Of a stretch of 64,000 bases of DNA, positions 16,858 through 26,460 are shown piece by piece; within the stretch, counting starts at the first letter, position 1, and every line of letters begins with the position of its first letter. The notes below the pieces were generated by a model. It made no database searches and had not been told where the DNA came from. It was given only the letters and a program-made list of their open reading frames with translations. Source of the stretch: Neobacillus rhizosphaerae (GTDB lineage Bacteria > Bacillota > Bacilli > Bacillales > Cytobacillaceae). The DNA lies in assembly GCF_937468385.1 (NCBI RefSeq), contig NZ_CALBWS010000002.1:117842-181841 (forward strand), in the 5' to 3' direction. Made by a program: the position numbers and the translations under genes.

Positions 16858-17634
16858 TTATTTCCCTTTAAAGACAGGTTTCCTTTTTTCAGCAAAGGCT
16901 TGTAGGGCCTCAATTCGATCTTCGGTTGGGAGTGTCACCTCATATGCCTTTTGTTCAATCTGCAGCCCTGTATTTAAATCTGTATTCATTCCGTTTTTTA
17001 TCGCAAACTTTGCTTGCTGTAAGGCAATAGGTCCATTTGCAAGCAATTGCGAGCAAAAGGTCAAGCTCTCATTCAATAAATCTTTCCTATCAACAACCCT
17101 CGTAAGAAGTCCAAAATGGAAAGCATCCTCGGCTGTAAGCCGGCGTGCGGTTAAGATGAGCTCTAACGCCTTCGCCTGGCCTATAAGTCTAGGAAGCCGC
17201 TGTGTCCCACCAGCACCAGGAATAATCGCAAGACTGGTTTCGGTTAGACCCATTAATGCTTCTTTTGCCGCGAAGCGAAAATCACAGGCCAATGCAAGCT
17301 CCATCCCGCCGCCAAAAGCAAAACCATTTATGGCCGCAATAGTTGGCTGTGGCAGATGATCAATCGCATTAAAAACCTCATTAATTTTAAACAAATTCCG
17401 TTTCACTTGCTCATCCGTTAGGTTTTTTCGCTCTTTTAAATCAGCACCGACACTAAAGGCCTTCTCACCCGATCCACTAAAAATGACCGTCCGAACATCC
17501 GGATTAATCCGAATATCTTCTACCTTCTTTTGTAATTCAAGCAGGGTTTCGTAATTAAAAGCATTGAGTGCATCGGCACGATTAATGGTTACTAGAGCTA
17601 TATGATTATCTATTTCAAGTAAAATTTGCTCCAC
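16858..17634 (-). CDS. Enoyl-CoA hydratase/isomerase family protein
   Basis: A 258-residue crotonase-fold protein. The oxyanion-hole segments FSVGADLKERK and INGFAFGGGMELALACDFRFAA are present, with the catalytic Glu region TETSLAIIPGAGGTQRLPRLIG, so both acidic residues of hydratases are likely kept. The end FAEKRKPVFKGK is typical. It may act in beta-oxidation or branched-chain catabolism; the exact substrate cannot be read. It lies downstream of lcfB, separated by a terminator. Confidence 0.88.
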   Translation of the reverse strand: MEQILLEIDNHIALVTINRADALNAFNYETLLELQKKVEDIRINPDVRTVIFSGSGEKAFSVGADLKERKNLTDEQVKRNLFKINEVFNAIDHLPQPTIAAINGFAFGGGMELALACDFRFAAKEALMGLTETSLAIIPGAGGTQRLPRLIGQAKALELILTARRLTAEDAFHFGLLTRVVDRKDLLNESLTFCSQLLANGPIALQQAKFAIKNGMNTDLNTGLQIEQKAYEVTLPTEDRIEALQAFAEKRKPVFKGK

Positions 17635-17667
17635 TTTTTGCTTCCCCCTATTATGTCTGTTTTCAAA

Positions 17668-17696
17668 AGGCAGGCTGGTTCAGCCTGCCTTTTTTT
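17668..17696. terminator. Terminator between lcfB and the hydratase gene
   Basis: A 10-bp perfect stem, AGGCAGGCTG-gtt-CAGCCTGCCT, is followed on the plus strand by seven T and on the minus strand by TTTTGAAAA. It suggests that lcfB and the hydratase are separate or attenuated units. Confidence 0.75.
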
Positions 17697-17720
17697 AAAG
17701 ATTAGAAAGTATAAAATTTT

Positions 17721-17778
17721 GACTTTGAGAAATGGCCTGCTCCAGGGGCCGATAAGCGGGCGCCCTGGGCTCTTCTTA
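17721..17778 (-). repeat. Dispersed short repeat (AAGCGCCCG family)
   Basis: Reverse complement matches the copy at 38991: a GCGCCCG-TTA-CGG block, then TGGAGCnGGnCA and TTCTCAAAGTC. It abuts the lcfB stop codon. It contains a CCAGGG/CCCTGG stem. Confidence 0.6.
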
Positions 17779-19341
17779 TTACTTCCCAACTGTTTGAGTT
17801 ACTTGAGCCTTTAAGGCACGTCTTAAAATTTTCCCAGTAGTATTCTTTGGAAGCTCTTCTATAAACTCAATCGATGATGGAACTTTATATTTAGCTAAGT
17901 GCTCTTTACAATATTCAAGCAATTGCTCCTTGTTTAGTTCAGGGTTTTTACTGACTACATAAGCACTTACGGCCTCTCCTTGGTTAGGGTCTGGAACACC
18001 AACAACGGCCACTTCTACAACATCCGGATGTTCGTAGATAACTTCTTCCACTTCACGCGGATAAACGTTGTAACCACCAACGATGATTAAATCTTTTTTT
18101 CGATCAACAATATAGAAATATTCCTCTTCATCCATTTTAGCGATATCACCAGTATAAAGCCATCCATCCCGGATAGCTGCCGCGGATTCTTCAGGCATAT
18201 TATAATAACCCTTCATAACGTTCGGGCCGCGGACGATAAGTTCGCCCGCCTCCCCAACCGGGACTACCTCACCAAGTTCATTAACGATTTTGTTTTCAAC
18301 ATTTAGAATTGAGGTTCCGATTGAACCGGGTTTGCGCGGACGGTCGAGCGGGTTAAAGCATGTAACAGGTGATGCTTCAGATAACCCGTATCCTTCGGAA
18401 ATCATGACATTAAATTTTTGTTCAAAGTTCTTTAATAAGGCAACCGGAAGTGATGCCCCTCCTGAAATGCATAACCGCAAGGATTTCAGATCATCAGGAT
18501 TTCCTTCTGGAAATTGATAGAGAAAATTATACATGGTTGGAACGCCGGCAAAAACAGTAGCCTCATATTCTTTTATTAGCGCAAAAATTTCCTTTGGACT
18601 AAATTTAGGTATAATTAACATGGTTGCTCCAGATACTAACGGTGCATTTAAGGAAACTGTTAAGCAAAAAACGTGGAACATCGGCAAAGCCGTAACGACT
18701 CTGTCATCATTATTCATTTTTAAATATACGCCGACATCCTTGGCATTACTGTATAAATTCTTATGAGTTAACATCGCACCCTTTGGTTTTCCCGTTGTTC
18801 CAGAGGTATAGAGGATAATGGCTGTATCATCCTCCTGCAGCTTAGGACCATGGAAAGGTAACTCTCCTAAAGAAACTACTTCTGAAAACGATTTCATTTT
18901 TGGGTAGACCGTAAGATTTTCAATTTCTGCTTGTACGATGCTATTTGGCTTCGTTTCACAAAAAACATAATGCTCAATTTTCGGCAGGAAGGCGTGCATT
19001 TTTTCAACTAATGGAATCGCTAAGTCAAGTGCTACGACCGCTTTAACGTCACCATTATTTAGAATATAGCCAATTTCATCTGCTGTATAAATCGGATTAA
19101 TGGGAATGGCGGTTACCCCTAGCCGCAGTGCCCCATATAAGCTAATTACAAAATGTGGCGAGTTCCCTAGCAATAAGGCAACATGATCCCCTTGTTTGAT
19201 CCCTAACTTTTCAAGACCTGAAGCAAATTTTGAAATCGCCCCATCCAATTCTGCATACGTACTTGACTGACCCATAAAATAATACGCTGGTTTTTCAGCA
19301 AATTTCTTCGCTGTTTCATGGAACTGTTCTGATAGATTCAT
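17779..19341 (-). CDS. lcfB: Long-chain fatty-acid-CoA ligase LcfB
   Basis: A 520-residue AMP-forming acyl-CoA synthetase that activates fatty acids for beta-oxidation. The P-loop [18 protein letters not shown] is near residue 175, with the A5 motif GYGLSEASP, the A7 motif [24 protein letters not shown] and the C-terminal Lys in TGKILRR. It corresponds to B. subtilis LcfB (YhfL), a FadR-regulon gene, and a perfect FadR-type palindrome lies 17 bases before its start codon. Confidence 0.93.
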   Translation of the reverse strand: MNLSEQFHETAKKFAEKPAYYFMGQSSTYAELDGAISKFASGLEKLGIKQGDHVALLLGNSPHFVISLYGALRLGVTAIPINPIYTADEIGYILNNGDVKAVVALDLAIPLVEKMHAFLPKIEHYVFCETKPNSIVQAEIENLTVYPKMKSFSEVVSLGELPFHGPKLQEDDTAIILYTSGTTGKPKGAMLTHKNLYSNAKDVGVYLKMNNDDRVVTALPMFHVFCLTVSLNAPLVSGATMLIIPKFSPKEIFALIKEYEATVFAGVPTMYNFLYQFPEGNPDDLKSLRLCISGGASLPVALLKNFEQKFNVMISEGYGLSEASPVTCFNPLDRPRKPGSIGTSILNVENKIVNELGEVVPVGEAGELIVRGPNVMKGYYNMPEESAAAIRDGWLYTGDIAKMDEEEYFYIVDRKKDLIIVGGYNVYPREVEEVIYEHPDVVEVAVVGVPDPNQGEAVSAYVVSKNPELNKEQLLEYCKEHLAKYKVPSSIEFIEELPKNTTGKILRRALKAQVTQTVGK

Positions 19342-19355
19342 AATTCCCCTCCCCT

Positions 19356-19377
19356 AGTGAATGAATATTCATTCACT
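19356..19377. promoter_or_regulatory. FadR-type operator upstream of lcfB
   Basis: A perfect palindrome whose core is TGAATGAATATTCATTCA (19358-19375), extended by AG/CT on each side. This matches the Bacillus FadR operator (TGAATGA...TCATTCA). It lies directly upstream of the lcfB ribosome site, so repression in the absence of long-chain acyl-CoA is expected. No fadR gene is in the window. Confidence 0.88.
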
Positions 19378-19440
19378 GATTCGTAAAAATTTTCTAAATA
19401 TATTATATTGCTAGAATCTTAAGTATTCAAGCGATATAAC

Positions 19441-19468
19441 AAAAAACACGATGATTTTTATCATCGCG
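19441..19468 (-). terminator. Terminator after lplJ
   Basis: On the minus strand CGATGA-taaaa-TCATCG is followed by TGTTTTTTGTT, just past the lplJ stop codon. Confidence 0.8.
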
Positions 19469-19481
19469 CTTTGGTTGCTTC

Positions 19482-20471
19482 TTAGTAAATTAAGTTAATC
19501 AATTCTTCTTTTGAAATATTTCCGAAATAATAAGTTGTGTCAATATCCTTAAGTGTTGCTTCCAGCTCACTTTTTTCATAACGAGTATTTGTCAACTTAT
19601 TCTCAAGTTCACTAACATCGCCTACACCAAAAAAATCACCGAATATTTTACAGTTTTCAATCAATCCTTTGTTAACCTCTAAGCAGACATCAATAGAACC
19701 AACTGGGAAACGGTGGGTGTGCCGTAGATTGAATTTCGGCGATTTTCCGTAGTTCCATTCCCAATTTTGATAACGCTCTTTTGATAGCTCTTGAATCTTT
19801 TCCCAATCGTCTTCTGTTAGCACATATTCTGGAATTTCTTCCTGACCTTCAAAAATGTATTTAAGAATCAGCGACCGGAATTCCTCGATTGTTATTTTCT
19901 CGGTTAGAAACTCAGAAATATTAGCAACTCGACTGCGGACTGATTTAATTCCTTTTGACTCGATTTTATCCTTCTTGACCTTCAAGGCTGATACAACATG
20001 ATCCATTTCAGAATTTAACAGCAGGGTACCATGGCTGAACATTCGTCCCTTTGTTGAAAATTGCGCATTTCCGGAAATTTTCCTTCCCTCTACCTCGATA
20101 TCATTCCTGCCACTGAGTTCTGCATTGACACCTAATTTTTTCAGTGCTGCAATGACCGGTTCAGTGAATTTGCGGAAATTATGAAAGCTTTCCCCATCAT
20201 CTTTCGTAATAAAACTAAAGTTCAAATTGCCAAGGTCATGGTATACCGCTCCTCCACCAGACAACCTGCGAACAACGTGAATCCCATTAGCCTCTACATA
20301 CTCTGTATTAATTTCTTCAATCGTGTTTTGGTTTTTTCCAATGATAATCGAAGGCTCATTTATGTAAAATAATAAATATGTTTCATTAATATCAAGATTT
20401 TTCAATGCATACTCTTCGATTGCAAGATTCATGCGCGGATCGGTAATGCCTTTATTATCGATAAATAACAT
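19482..20471 (-). CDS. lplJ: Lipoate-protein ligase LplJ
   Basis: A 329-residue ligase that attaches exogenous lipoate to lipoyl domains such as those of the 2-oxoacid dehydrogenases. Conserved segments are SIIIGKNQNTIEEIN, VVRRLSGGGAVYHDLGNLNFSFI, GRNDIEVEGRKISGNAQF and the C-terminal FFGVGDVSELENKL. I chose the ATG at 20471 (MLFIDNKG), which matches B. subtilis LplJ and follows AAGGGA; the frame is open further upstream. It starts 16 bases after yhfI. Confidence 0.95.
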   Translation of the reverse strand: MLFIDNKGITDPRMNLAIEEYALKNLDINETYLLFYINEPSIIIGKNQNTIEEINTEYVEANGIHVVRRLSGGGAVYHDLGNLNFSFITKDDGESFHNFRKFTEPVIAALKKLGVNAELSGRNDIEVEGRKISGNAQFSTKGRMFSHGTLLLNSEMDHVVSALKVKKDKIESKGIKSVRSRVANISEFLTEKITIEEFRSLILKYIFEGQEEIPEYVLTEDDWEKIQELSKERYQNWEWNYGKSPKFNLRHTHRFPVGSIDVCLEVNKGLIENCKIFGDFFGVGDVSELENKLTNTRYEKSELEATLKDIDTTYYFGNISKEELINLIY

Positions 20472-20487
20472 ACGATTCTTTCCCTTC

Positions 20488-21222
20488 TTATAGTGAAATA
20501 GGTTGAAATTCATCTGCAAGCTTAATTATACCAGTAAATTCACTGGATGCCTCACTGATTAAATCAGATAGATTTCCGTAATGAGGCAGATGGGTAAGAA
20601 TCAACTGTTTTACAACGGCAATTTTCGCTAGCCGTCCTGCCTCAATACTATTCATATGACCTGCCGACTTGCCGTTTTGATGTCCGTAAAAATTGCATTC
20701 ACATAATAAAATATCAGCCTCTTTACTAAATTCTATTAATTCTTCTTTAAAGGAGCCGTCAGCAGTGTAAACAATCGTTTTACCTCCTACTTCGATTCTC
20801 ATTGCATAGCAGGGGACAGGATGGTCTGTTTTGAGAAATGTTACTTGAAAAGGACCTACAGATAAAATGCTATTGGTATCATAAGCGATCCCTTTTGTGA
20901 TAGTTTTATAAGTTAATTTAGTAAATTCATGTTGGTCATATTCATGGCTATAAAGTGGTAGTGTAGGGAATTCCTTTCCTAACAATCCTTGAATTAATCT
21001 TGAATGCTGCAGGACACCAATATCGGCAATATGATCGGGATGATAGTGAGAGATAATCACTGCATCCAGTTCTTCAGGTTGGATGATAGTTTGCAACTTA
21101 GAAAGAACACCACTCCCACAATCGATTAATAATTGAAATCCTTCATGCTCAAGTAAATAGCCAGAACTTGCCGCATTCTGCTTCGGATAACCACCCCAAA
21201 ATCCTATAACAGTTAGTTTCAT
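20488..21222 (-). CDS. yhfI: Metallo-beta-lactamase fold hydrolase (YhfI-like)
   Basis: A 244-residue MBL-fold protein beginning MKLTVIGFWGGYPKQNAASSG. Metal ligands are visible in SHYHPDHIADIG, in the DH of KTDHPVPCYAMR, in VYTADGSF and in LTHLPHYG, giving an RNase Z-like layout. The start at 21222 follows GGAGGT. It sits just upstream of lplJ as in B. subtilis (yhfI-lplJ). The substrate is unknown; phosphodiesterase activity is possible by family. Confidence 0.88.
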   Translation of the reverse strand: MKLTVIGFWGGYPKQNAASSGYLLEHEGFQLLIDCGSGVLSKLQTIIQPEELDAVIISHYHPDHIADIGVLQHSRLIQGLLGKEFPTLPLYSHEYDQHEFTKLTYKTITKGIAYDTNSILSVGPFQVTFLKTDHPVPCYAMRIEVGGKTIVYTADGSFKEELIEFSKEADILLCECNFYGHQNGKSAGHMNSIEAGRLAKIAVVKQLILTHLPHYGNLSDLISEASSEFTGIIKLADEFQPISL

Positions 21223-21303
21223 GTAAATACCTCCAAAATTTTTAAACATCTATTCCTAATATACGCAAAAATTGCTATCTTTTCATGATTCAATAAAAAA
21301 GAT

Positions 21304-21335
21304 GAAAAAAACCAGCCGAAATCAAGACGGCTGGT
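21304..21335 (-). terminator. Terminator after yhgE
   Basis: On the minus strand ACCAGCCG/CGGCTGGT is followed by seven T residues, just past the yhgE stop. Confidence 0.85.
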
Positions 21336-21342
21336 AATAAAC

Positions 21343-23586
21343 TTATTCATTAACTAAAATATTATTTTGTTGTTTATATTGATGTTTATGTTTCATTGTA
21401 AAATACGCTATTGTTCCAAGGGCAAATACAAGTAAGAAAGTAAATAGAATCATGAAATTTTGCCACATGAAGCTAAAGTCACCACTCGAAATAACTGCCT
21501 TAAAGCCTTGAACAGAATAAGTCATCGGCAAGAATGCATTAAAATGCTGTAAGAAGTTTGGTATTAATTCAAGTGGGAAGGTTCCAGCACTTGTTGTTAA
21601 TTGGAAGATTAAAATGATAATCGCAAGAAAACGTCCTGCATCAGCAAATATCGAAACAAGGAGCTGAATTAACGCAACAAACGTTAAACTTGTGATCACC
21701 GAAAACAAAATAAACATCGGAATACTTTGTACATCCAGCCCTAACCATGCAAGGAGAATAATGTCTGCCACTATGGCTTGGACAATCCCAACAGCGGCCA
21801 TAATGGAAAACTTACTAAGAAACCAGTTAAATCCACTTGAAGGCACAACCGCAGTATCACGGAGCGGGAAGACAATCGATAAGAGCAGTGCACCGACAAA
21901 CAAGCCTAGTGAAAGGAAATATGGTGCAAATCCGGTTCCATAGTTTGGTACATGATTAATTTTTTCATTTTCGAGTTTTACTGGATCAGCCATCATATTG
22001 TAAGTTTTTTCATCTGAATGAACTTTTGAAGCATCTTTTGCCCCATCTGCAAGCTTATCAGCTAATTCCTTGGCACCGTCGGAAAGCTTGGATGTTCCGT
22101 CTTTTAGTTGCCCAGAGCCATCAGCTAATTGCCCAGCACCAGAAGTAATCGCTACTGAACCTGCTGTTAATTGATTCATTCCATTTGTAAGATCAGAAGC
22201 ACCATTCTTTAATTCATTTGATCCATCAGCCAATTTACCAGCTCCAGATGTAATCCCAGCGGAACCCGCCGACAAAGCGTCGATTCCGGATTGAAGTTCT
22301 TTTTGACCGCTATTGATTTGATCAATACCTGCTAATAATTGATTAAAATATGGATCTGTTTGACTCTTAATCTTTTGGTCTAAACCATTTGTTGCATTTA
22401 TTAATTTTTCATTAACGCCTGTTTTAAATTGTTTAAAGCCTGCATCAATTCCAGGAGTAAGCTTTGCTTCGATGCCAGCTTGCACCACATCCTTCGATGG
22501 TACCGGTTCTGCTGTCATAATTGCATTTACAAGCTGTGGAGAAACCCCTTTAGCTATTAATGCGTCAGAAAGCTTCTTCATTTTTGCTGTTTGCTCTGCA
22601 ATTGTTTGGTCTGCAATTTGTGAGGCCAGAGACTTCGTTAACTGCGTTTCAAACTGGTCAATCCCTTTATTAAGCTCCCCGACACTGCCAGCTAATTCTT
22701 TTTGAATTCCTTCTGCTACTCCAGTTGGCAGCTCAGTTTTTAATTGTTCTGCACCGGCTGCTACCTGATTCGTTCCAGCTATTAACTTAGGCATGTTAGC
22801 TTTTGCTGATTTCATCCCGTTGTTAAATTCAACAGATTTTCCAGCTAAGGTGTTAAGACCATTTGATAATTCGTTTGAGCCTGCCGCTAGCTTGTTAGAA
22901 CCGGCATCTGCTGATTTCATCCCATTGTTAAATTCTATGGATTTTTCAGCAAGGGTTGTAAGACCTTCCTTTAAATCCTCAGTACCCTTATTTAATTCAA
23001 CGGAACCATCACTTAATTGCCCAGCACCATCACTTGCTTTAACCACCCCATCAGCAACCTCGGTAATTTTGTTAAACATCGTTTCAGCGTACGTCTCGGT
23101 TACTTTTTCAGCAACAGCCGTTTTGATTTTCTCTGCAGCCGAGCCGCCGATTTGCGCTGAAAGGAAGTTAAAGCTTTCGTTTGGTGTATAGATCAGTTCC
23201 AATTTTTTCGGCTTCTCATCCAATAATGTGGTTGCATTTTTGGAAAAATCTTTTGGAATTTCGATGGCCATGTAATATTTTTGGTCTTTTAATTTTTTAT
23301 AGCCTTCATTCTTGTTTACAAATTCAAAACCAAAATCTTTACTTTCCTTTAAGTTAGAAACTAAATCATCACCTAGCTTTAGCTTAATCCCATCAAGTGT
23401 TGCACCCGCATCATTATTAATGACCGCAACCGGCAGTTCGTCAAGCTTGTCATATGGATCCCAGAAAGCCCATAAAAACATTCCAGCATACAAAACAGGG
23501 ACAAACATAACGGCGATGATGGGAATCAGCACTTTTTTATTTTTGAAAATCGTAAATAGCTCTTCTTTTAACAAGATGTTTTTCAC
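21343..23586 (-). CDS. yhgE: YhgE/Pip-family membrane protein
   Basis: A 747-residue protein with one N-terminal helix (about 20-40), a large extracytoplasmic coiled region, and five or six C-terminal helices of the ABC-2 permease type. The central part (about 185-520) is built of repeats of the kind LSDGSxELxxGxxxL and ADGSNELKNGASDL, typical of YhgE/Pip proteins. Relatives include phage-infection proteins and exporters. Two TetR-type operators precede it, but no TetR gene (yhgD in B. subtilis) is adjacent. Confidence 0.9.
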   Translation of the reverse strand: MKNILLKEELFTIFKNKKVLIPIIAVMFVPVLYAGMFLWAFWDPYDKLDELPVAVINNDAGATLDGIKLKLGDDLVSNLKESKDFGFEFVNKNEGYKKLKDQKYYMAIEIPKDFSKNATTLLDEKPKKLELIYTPNESFNFLSAQIGGSAAEKIKTAVAEKVTETYAETMFNKITEVADGVVKASDGAGQLSDGSVELNKGTEDLKEGLTTLAEKSIEFNNGMKSADAGSNKLAAGSNELSNGLNTLAGKSVEFNNGMKSAKANMPKLIAGTNQVAAGAEQLKTELPTGVAEGIQKELAGSVGELNKGIDQFETQLTKSLASQIADQTIAEQTAKMKKLSDALIAKGVSPQLVNAIMTAEPVPSKDVVQAGIEAKLTPGIDAGFKQFKTGVNEKLINATNGLDQKIKSQTDPYFNQLLAGIDQINSGQKELQSGIDALSAGSAGITSGAGKLADGSNELKNGASDLTNGMNQLTAGSVAITSGAGQLADGSGQLKDGTSKLSDGAKELADKLADGAKDASKVHSDEKTYNMMADPVKLENEKINHVPNYGTGFAPYFLSLGLFVGALLLSIVFPLRDTAVVPSSGFNWFLSKFSIMAAVGIVQAIVADIILLAWLGLDVQSIPMFILFSVITSLTFVALIQLLVSIFADAGRFLAIIILIFQLTTSAGTFPLELIPNFLQHFNAFLPMTYSVQGFKAVISSGDFSFMWQNFMILFTFLLVFALGTIAYFTMKHKHQYKQQNNILVNE

Positions 23587-23610
23587 CTCATTTGCCTCCT
23601 TTTTAATTAT

Positions 23611-23633
23611 TGACCGTTTTGTTCATTTGGTCA
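23611..23633 (+). promoter_or_regulatory. TetR-type operator 1 upstream of yhgE
   Basis: A 23-bp dyad: TGACCG, three bases, TGTTCA, two bases, TGGTCA. The TGACC/GGTCA outer arms match exactly and the layout is repeated in inverted orientation at 23713. It lies 25 bases upstream of the yhgE start codon. Confidence 0.65.
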
Positions 23634-23712
23634 TTTATCTTCTAAAAATAAGGATTATCTTGAGGGACAATCCAATTAAAAACCATTTATCTAGACTTAA
23701 AACGCCCAATAA

Positions 23713-23735
23713 TGACCATTTGAACATTTCGGTCA
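23713..23735 (-). promoter_or_regulatory. TetR-type operator 2 upstream of yhgE
   Basis: On the minus strand: TGACCG, three bases, TGTTCA, two bases, TGGTCA. This is the same 23-bp sequence class as the site at 23611. The spacing of 102 bp between sites suggests cooperative or dual-promoter control. Confidence 0.65.
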
Positions 23736-23783
23736 GTTAATACTTTAAGAGTATACATCTAATTTTATTTGATGGCAAGTAAA

Positions 23784-23825
23784 AAAAAGCGGAAAACCCA
23801 CGGAGGTTGACAATTTCTCAAAATC
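23784..23825 (+). repeat. Degenerate copy of the AAGCGCCCG-family repeat
   Basis: AAAAGCGGAAAACCCACGG is followed by GAGGTTGACAATTTCTCAAAATC, matching the 38991 copy with substitutions. It lies in the gap between yhgE and hemY. Confidence 0.45.
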
Positions 23826-23849
23826 GAATTTTTAATTCTCTTATTTATT

Positions 23850-23883
23850 AAAAAAAGAAGCTGACATTAATGAACAGCTTCCT
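23850..23883 (-). terminator. Terminator overlapping the hemY stop
   Basis: GAAGCTG/CAGCTTC pairs around the hemY stop codon; on the minus strand it is followed by TTCTTTTTTT. Confidence 0.75.
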
Positions 23884-25318
23884 TAGATAAATCATTCAAT
23901 TTTAAAAACTTTAACACAGATTGGACGGCGTCCTCTCCTTGATCAATGCAATCAGGAACACCAACACCACCGTATGAGGAACCTGCTAAGAATACCCCTG
24001 GTAACTCCGTATTTACTTGTTCCAGAATAGCTGCTAGCCGCTGTTTGTGCCCTACCGTATATTGCGGCATAGAATTATTCCAACGGGAAACAATCGAGAA
24101 TTCTGGATTCATCGTTATATCCATGGTTTTCTTTAAGTCATCAAGCACAATCTTGATGATTTGATCATCAGAAAGGTCGACAATTGTCTCATCACCTGCT
24201 CGACCTACATAGCAACGGAGCAATACTTTTCCTTTTGGAGTAGAATGAGCCCATTTTTTATGTGTCCAAGTGCAAGCAGTGATGGAATAATCGCTGTTTC
24301 TTGAAACAACAAATCCCGTTCCGTCTATATCCTTCTTTATTGCTTCCTGAGGAAAGGCTAAAGCTACAGTTGCAACGGAGGTTGACGGAACTGTTTTAAA
24401 AGGATCAAAAAAACGATATTCTGAAAACATCATTTGCGTTACTTTGTGAGGGGTGGCAGCAATAATAGAATCTGCCTTTACCGTTTCCCCATTATTAAGG
24501 TAAATTTCATATTTTTGATTTACCTTTGTAATTTTTTCAACTCGGTGTCCCTTTAATATAGACTTAGGATCCAGTTTTGCTTCAATCGCTTCAGCAAATG
24601 ATTGAAGCCCGGTTTTGAAGGTTAAGAAACCCCCATTTGTTTTTTCCTTTTGATCGACTTTTTTTGGTTTGGAAGGACTAGATTTTTTCATGCCTATGAT
24701 CAGGCTTCGGTATTTCTGTTCAACCTCATAAAATTGTGGGAAAGTGGACATTAGGCTTAATTGATCAATATCTCCAGCATAAATACCTGATAATAATGGT
24801 TCAATTAAATTTTCAACCACTTCATCGCCTAGTCTTCTTCTAAAAAACTCACCTAATGATTGGTCTTTTCCACTTTCTGACCGAGGTAGAATTAAATCAG
24901 CCGCAGCTCTTAGTTTACCGGGAATGGAAAAAAGACCTGTTGTCAAAAATGGTCTTATCTCCGTTGGAATTCCCATGATCGAACCACCGGGCATTGAGTG
25001 AAGTTGCTCGTTAACGAGAACATACGATTTACCCGTGGAATTAGGAACTAATTTATCATCCATTCCGACTTCCTTTGCCAGTCTTATCATGCTTGTTTTC
25101 CGAGCCAAAAAGGAATCTGGTCCTCTCTCTATCGTGTAGCCATCCCGGACAACGGTTTGCATCTTACCTCCGAGACGGTGCGATGCTTCGATGAGTTCAA
25201 TTTCGATGGGGAGTGAATGCTCTTGAACAGTTTTTTGAAGATAAAAAGCTGACGTGAGCCCAGTTATTCCTCCCCCAATAATGACAACCTTCTGTTTGCC
25301 TTCCGTCACGGACGTCAC
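23867..25318 (-). CDS. hemY: Coproporphyrinogen III oxidase HemY (CgoX)
   Basis: A 483-residue FAD enzyme that oxidises coproporphyrinogen III to coproporphyrin III in the Gram-positive haem pathway. The Rossmann FAD motif VVIIGGGITGLTSAFYLQK is near the N-terminus (about 11-29), with RLGGKMQTVVRDGYTIERGPDSFL following. The C-terminal FAD segment is GVFLAGSSYGGVGVPDCIDQGE. It was classically annotated as protoporphyrinogen oxidase. It is the third gene of hemE-hemH-hemY, 28 bases after hemH. Confidence 0.95.
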   Translation of the reverse strand: MTSVTEGKQKVVIIGGGITGLTSAFYLQKTVQEHSLPIEIELIEASHRLGGKMQTVVRDGYTIERGPDSFLARKTSMIRLAKEVGMDDKLVPNSTGKSYVLVNEQLHSMPGGSIMGIPTEIRPFLTTGLFSIPGKLRAAADLILPRSESGKDQSLGEFFRRRLGDEVVENLIEPLLSGIYAGDIDQLSLMSTFPQFYEVEQKYRSLIIGMKKSSPSKPKKVDQKEKTNGGFLTFKTGLQSFAEAIEAKLDPKSILKGHRVEKITKVNQKYEIYLNNGETVKADSIIAATPHKVTQMMFSEYRFFDPFKTVPSTSVATVALAFPQEAIKKDIDGTGFVVSRNSDYSITACTWTHKKWAHSTPKGKVLLRCYVGRAGDETIVDLSDDQIIKIVLDDLKKTMDITMNPEFSIVSRWNNSMPQYTVGHKQRLAAILEQVNTELPGVFLAGSSYGGVGVPDCIDQGEDAVQSVLKFLKLNDLSKEAVH

Positions 25319-25346
25319 CTTCTTCCATTTAATTCCTTATAAAAAC

Positions 25347-26282
25347 TCATTCCATCGTCATTTTGAGGACGACAGCTGCCAGGCACTCAACAAACTCTTC
25401 CTTGGCATTCGGCATTTCTGGACGATAATAGCTTGCTCCTATTTCATCCGTTACATTTTTACATTCGAAATCATTATCATATAGCACTTCAAGGTGGTCA
25501 CAGACAAACCCTACAGGTGCATAAACGAATGCTTTATAATGATGCTCTCTAAATAAATCCCTTGTTAAATCCTGAACATCGGGACCTAACCAAGGTTCTG
25601 GAGTGTTTCCAGCGCTTTGCCAGCCAATTTGGTAATTTTTAATTCCAGCAAGTTCGGCAATTAAATCAGCCGTTTCCTGTAATTGTTTTGGATAAGGGTC
25701 TTGGAATTGTAAAATCTTCTCTGGCAAGCTGTGTGCCGAAACAATAAGTACAGCCTCATCTTTTTCTTCTTCCGGCATCTGTTCGAAGATTTGTTTTACT
25801 TTCTCCGCCCAATATCCAATAAATTTGGGTTCCTGATACCAGCTCTCAATCGTTCTTATTTTTAATTCGCAGCCCAACTTTTCTGCTTCCTCTAGAGCTC
25901 GTCCATTGTACGATTTTACGCTGAAGGTAGAAAAATGCGGTGCAAGAACGATACTTACGGCCTCTTTGATACCGTCATCATGCATTTTTTTTACGGCATC
26001 CTCAATAAATGGTTCAATGTGTTTTAACCCTAAATACATTTTGAATTCGATTTGATCTTGGATATTATTTAAATATTCTTCAAGCTTTTCTGCCTGTTCT
26101 AGGGTGGTTTTTCCTAGAGGAGATATCCCGCCTATCGCTTCATATCGATTACGAAGCTCTTCAATCATCTCAGGAGTTGGCTTTCTGCCATGACGAATAT
26201 GCGTGTAATATCTCTCTAAATCCTCTAATTTATATGGGGTACCGTATGCCATTACTAGCAATCCCATTTTCTTTTTTATCAT
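25347..26282 (-). CDS. hemH: Coproporphyrin ferrochelatase HemH (CpfC)
   Basis: A 311-residue enzyme that inserts Fe2+ into coproporphyrin III. It shows [16 protein letters not shown] at the N-terminus, ISPLG, the catalytic His in [14 protein letters not shown] and [24 protein letters not shown] carries the Glu/Asp metal-site residues. The ATG at 26282 follows GAGGTG; a GTG three codons earlier is less likely. It is the second gene of the haem operon. Confidence 0.96.
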   Translation of the reverse strand: MIKKKMGLLVMAYGTPYKLEDLERYYTHIRHGRKPTPEMIEELRNRYEAIGGISPLGKTTLEQAEKLEEYLNNIQDQIEFKMYLGLKHIEPFIEDAVKKMHDDGIKEAVSIVLAPHFSTFSVKSYNGRALEEAEKLGCELKIRTIESWYQEPKFIGYWAEKVKQIFEQMPEEEKDEAVLIVSAHSLPEKILQFQDPYPKQLQETADLIAELAGIKNYQIGWQSAGNTPEPWLGPDVQDLTRDLFREHHYKAFVYAPVGFVCDHLEVLYDNDFECKNVTDEIGASYYRPEMPNAKEEFVECLAAVVLKMTME

Positions 26283-26460
26283 ATTTCGCACCTCATTTTA
26301 AGTCTCTTCCTGATTGCCTTTTCCTTTTTAGTTAAAAAAGGGCCATTAATCTACAAATCAGTACCTCTACTAATTATCCTAATGACCCATAAAAAGCAAC
26401 TCATATTATTGTGCCAAAAAATTGGACTACTTACCAATTAAAACACTTATGAATGAGAAC

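Noticed and set aside
22793..23191. 132-codon plus-strand frame opposite yhgE
   Set aside because: It mirrors the repetitive Ser/Gly/Leu coding of YhgE and has no ribosome site.
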